Shown here: in pieces, positions 63,251-64,000 of the stretch
Position numbering within the stretch: the first letter of the stretch is position 1
Layout: every line of letters begins with the position of its first letter
Assembly: GCF_040372805.1 (NCBI RefSeq)
Contig: NZ_BAABWJ010000006.1
Coordinates: 62,001 to 126,000, forward strand
DNA from: Pseudoteredinibacter isoporae_A
Lineage (GTDB): Bacteria; Pseudomonadota; Gammaproteobacteria; Pseudomonadales; Cellvibrionaceae
DNA length: 64,000 nucleotides
Direction: 5' to 3'
The notes under the pieces: model-generated
The model's input: only the letters and a program-made list of their open reading frames with translations
Databases searched by the model: none
Told to the model about the DNA's origin: nothing
Translations under genes and position numbers: made by a program

Positions 63251-64000
63251 TTACAAACGCTCAATGATGGTGCTGATACCTTGACCCAGACCCACACACA
63301 TGGTCGACAAACCATAGCGGCCGTCATTCTGACGCATAACGTTCAGCAAAGTACCCGTAATACGAGCACCGGAGCAACCGAATGGATGACCCAAAGCAAT
63401 GGCACCGCCATGCAGGTTCACTTTTTCTTCCATGCAATCCAGCAGGTTCAAGTCTTTCAACACCGGCAGAGCCTGCGCTGCGAAAGCTTCGTTCAGCTCA
63501 ACAAAATCGATATCGTCGATCGTGATGCCGGCGCGCTCCAGAGCTTTCTGGGTAGATGGAACAGGACCATAACCCATAATAGATGGATCAACACCAGCAA
63601 CCGCCATGGCACGGATAACGGCCAATGGCTTGATGCCCAACGCTTCAGCTTTTTCCGCAGACATTACGATCATGCACGAAGCACCATCGGTAATCTGGGA
63701 AGAAGAACCCGCAGTCACGGTTCCGCCTTTTGGATTGAAGACCGGCTTCAACTGAGACAAGCCTTCAACGGTCGTTTCAGGGCGAATTGTTTCATCCTGC
63801 TCAACCAGCACGCGTGCGCCATTGGCATCGTGACCTTCGATTGGAATGATCTCATCGTTGAAGTTGCCTTCAGTACGCGCCTTATGCGCCAGACGATGGG
63901 AGCGTTCAGCGAACTGGTCTTGCTGCTCGCGAGTCATGCCGTGCATTAAGCCCAACATTTCGGCAGTCAACCCCATAGCACCCGCAGCTTTCGCCACATG
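63251..64000 (-). CDS. fadA: 3-ketoacyl-CoA thiolase FadA (3' part)
   Basis: The C-terminal 249 residues of a thiolase that would be about 390 residues; the start lies beyond the window edge. Visible hallmarks are NEAFAAQALPVLKDL, ALGHPFGCSGARITGTL with the catalytic histidine of GHP, and the C-terminal cysteine in STMCVGLGQG. The segment AKAAGAMGLTAEMLGLMHG is typical of FadA of the beta-oxidation complex rather than acetoacetyl-CoA thiolases. FadB is expected just upstream on this strand, outside the window. Confidence 0.94.
   Translation of the reverse strand, partial: HVAKAAGAMGLTAEMLGLMHGMTREQQDQFAERSHRLAHKARTEGNFNDEIIPIEGHDANGARVLVEQDETIRPETTVEGLSQLKPVFNPKGGTVTAGSSSQITDGASCMIVMSAEKAEALGIKPLAVIRAMAVAGVDPSIMGYGPVPSTQKALERAGITIDDIDFVELNEAFAAQALPVLKDLNLLDCMEEKVNLHGGAIALGHPFGCSGARITGTLLNVMRQNDGRYGLSTMCVGLGQGISTIIERL

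Overview
The window is a chromosomal segment of a gammaproteobacterium, most likely a free-living, probably aquatic member of the Pseudomonadales/Cellvibrionales/Oceanospirillales assemblage. The main evidence is the run leuC-leuD-leuB-asd-fimV-truA-trpF-accD-folC-dedD-cvpA-purF-metZ (26.9-44.3 kb), which matches the Pseudomonas gene order and has a divergent LysR gene at its head. I cannot name the genus from sequence alone. I saw no tRNA, rRNA, CRISPR array, transposase or integrase gene.

Layout. 1-2.7 kb: the 3' half of rapA, a small unknown gene and an RluA-type pseudouridine synthase. 2.7-5.8 kb: chromate transporter, sterol-desaturase-type hydroxylase and a CAT-family acetyltransferase. 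5.8-16 kb is the accessory heart of the window. It holds a LapA/RTX-type adhesin with a near-perfect CRP/Vfr site upstream, then on the other strand a 2062-residue secreted SpvB/RHS protein whose last ~250 residues are unrecognised, followed directly by a small 4-TM protein that looks like a dedicated partner. 16-19.7 kb: persulfide-dioxygenase-like hydrolase, SulP permease and a proline-rich single-TM protein. 19.8-22.6 kb: amt with a readable sigma-54 promoter and NtrC site, and a PBP4-type DD-peptidase. 22.7-26.8 kb: a moxR-DUF58-tgpA operon coupled by start/stop overlaps.

26.9-45.4 kb is the conserved biosynthetic block: methionine, purine, folate, fatty-acid, tryptophan, leucine and aspartate-family enzymes, plus fimV and truA. 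45.4-59.2 kb is mostly minus-strand housekeeping: an unknown periplasmic protein, an MFS carrier, aroC, prmB, a prolyl oligopeptidase, DUF4892, an alpha/beta hydrolase, sixA, DUF4389, gpsA, htpG with a heat-shock promoter, and two overlapping hotdog thioesterases. 59.3-64 kb: a class D beta-lactamase-like protein, a LuxR-type regulator, a flavin monooxygenase overlapping a DUF2783 gene, and the 3' part of fadA.

The best candidates for something undescribed are the C-terminal domain of the RHS protein with its small membrane partner, and the short-retention-module adhesin next to it. Promoter, operator and terminator calls were made by eye from consensus and spacing; family assignments come from recognised motifs, not database searches.
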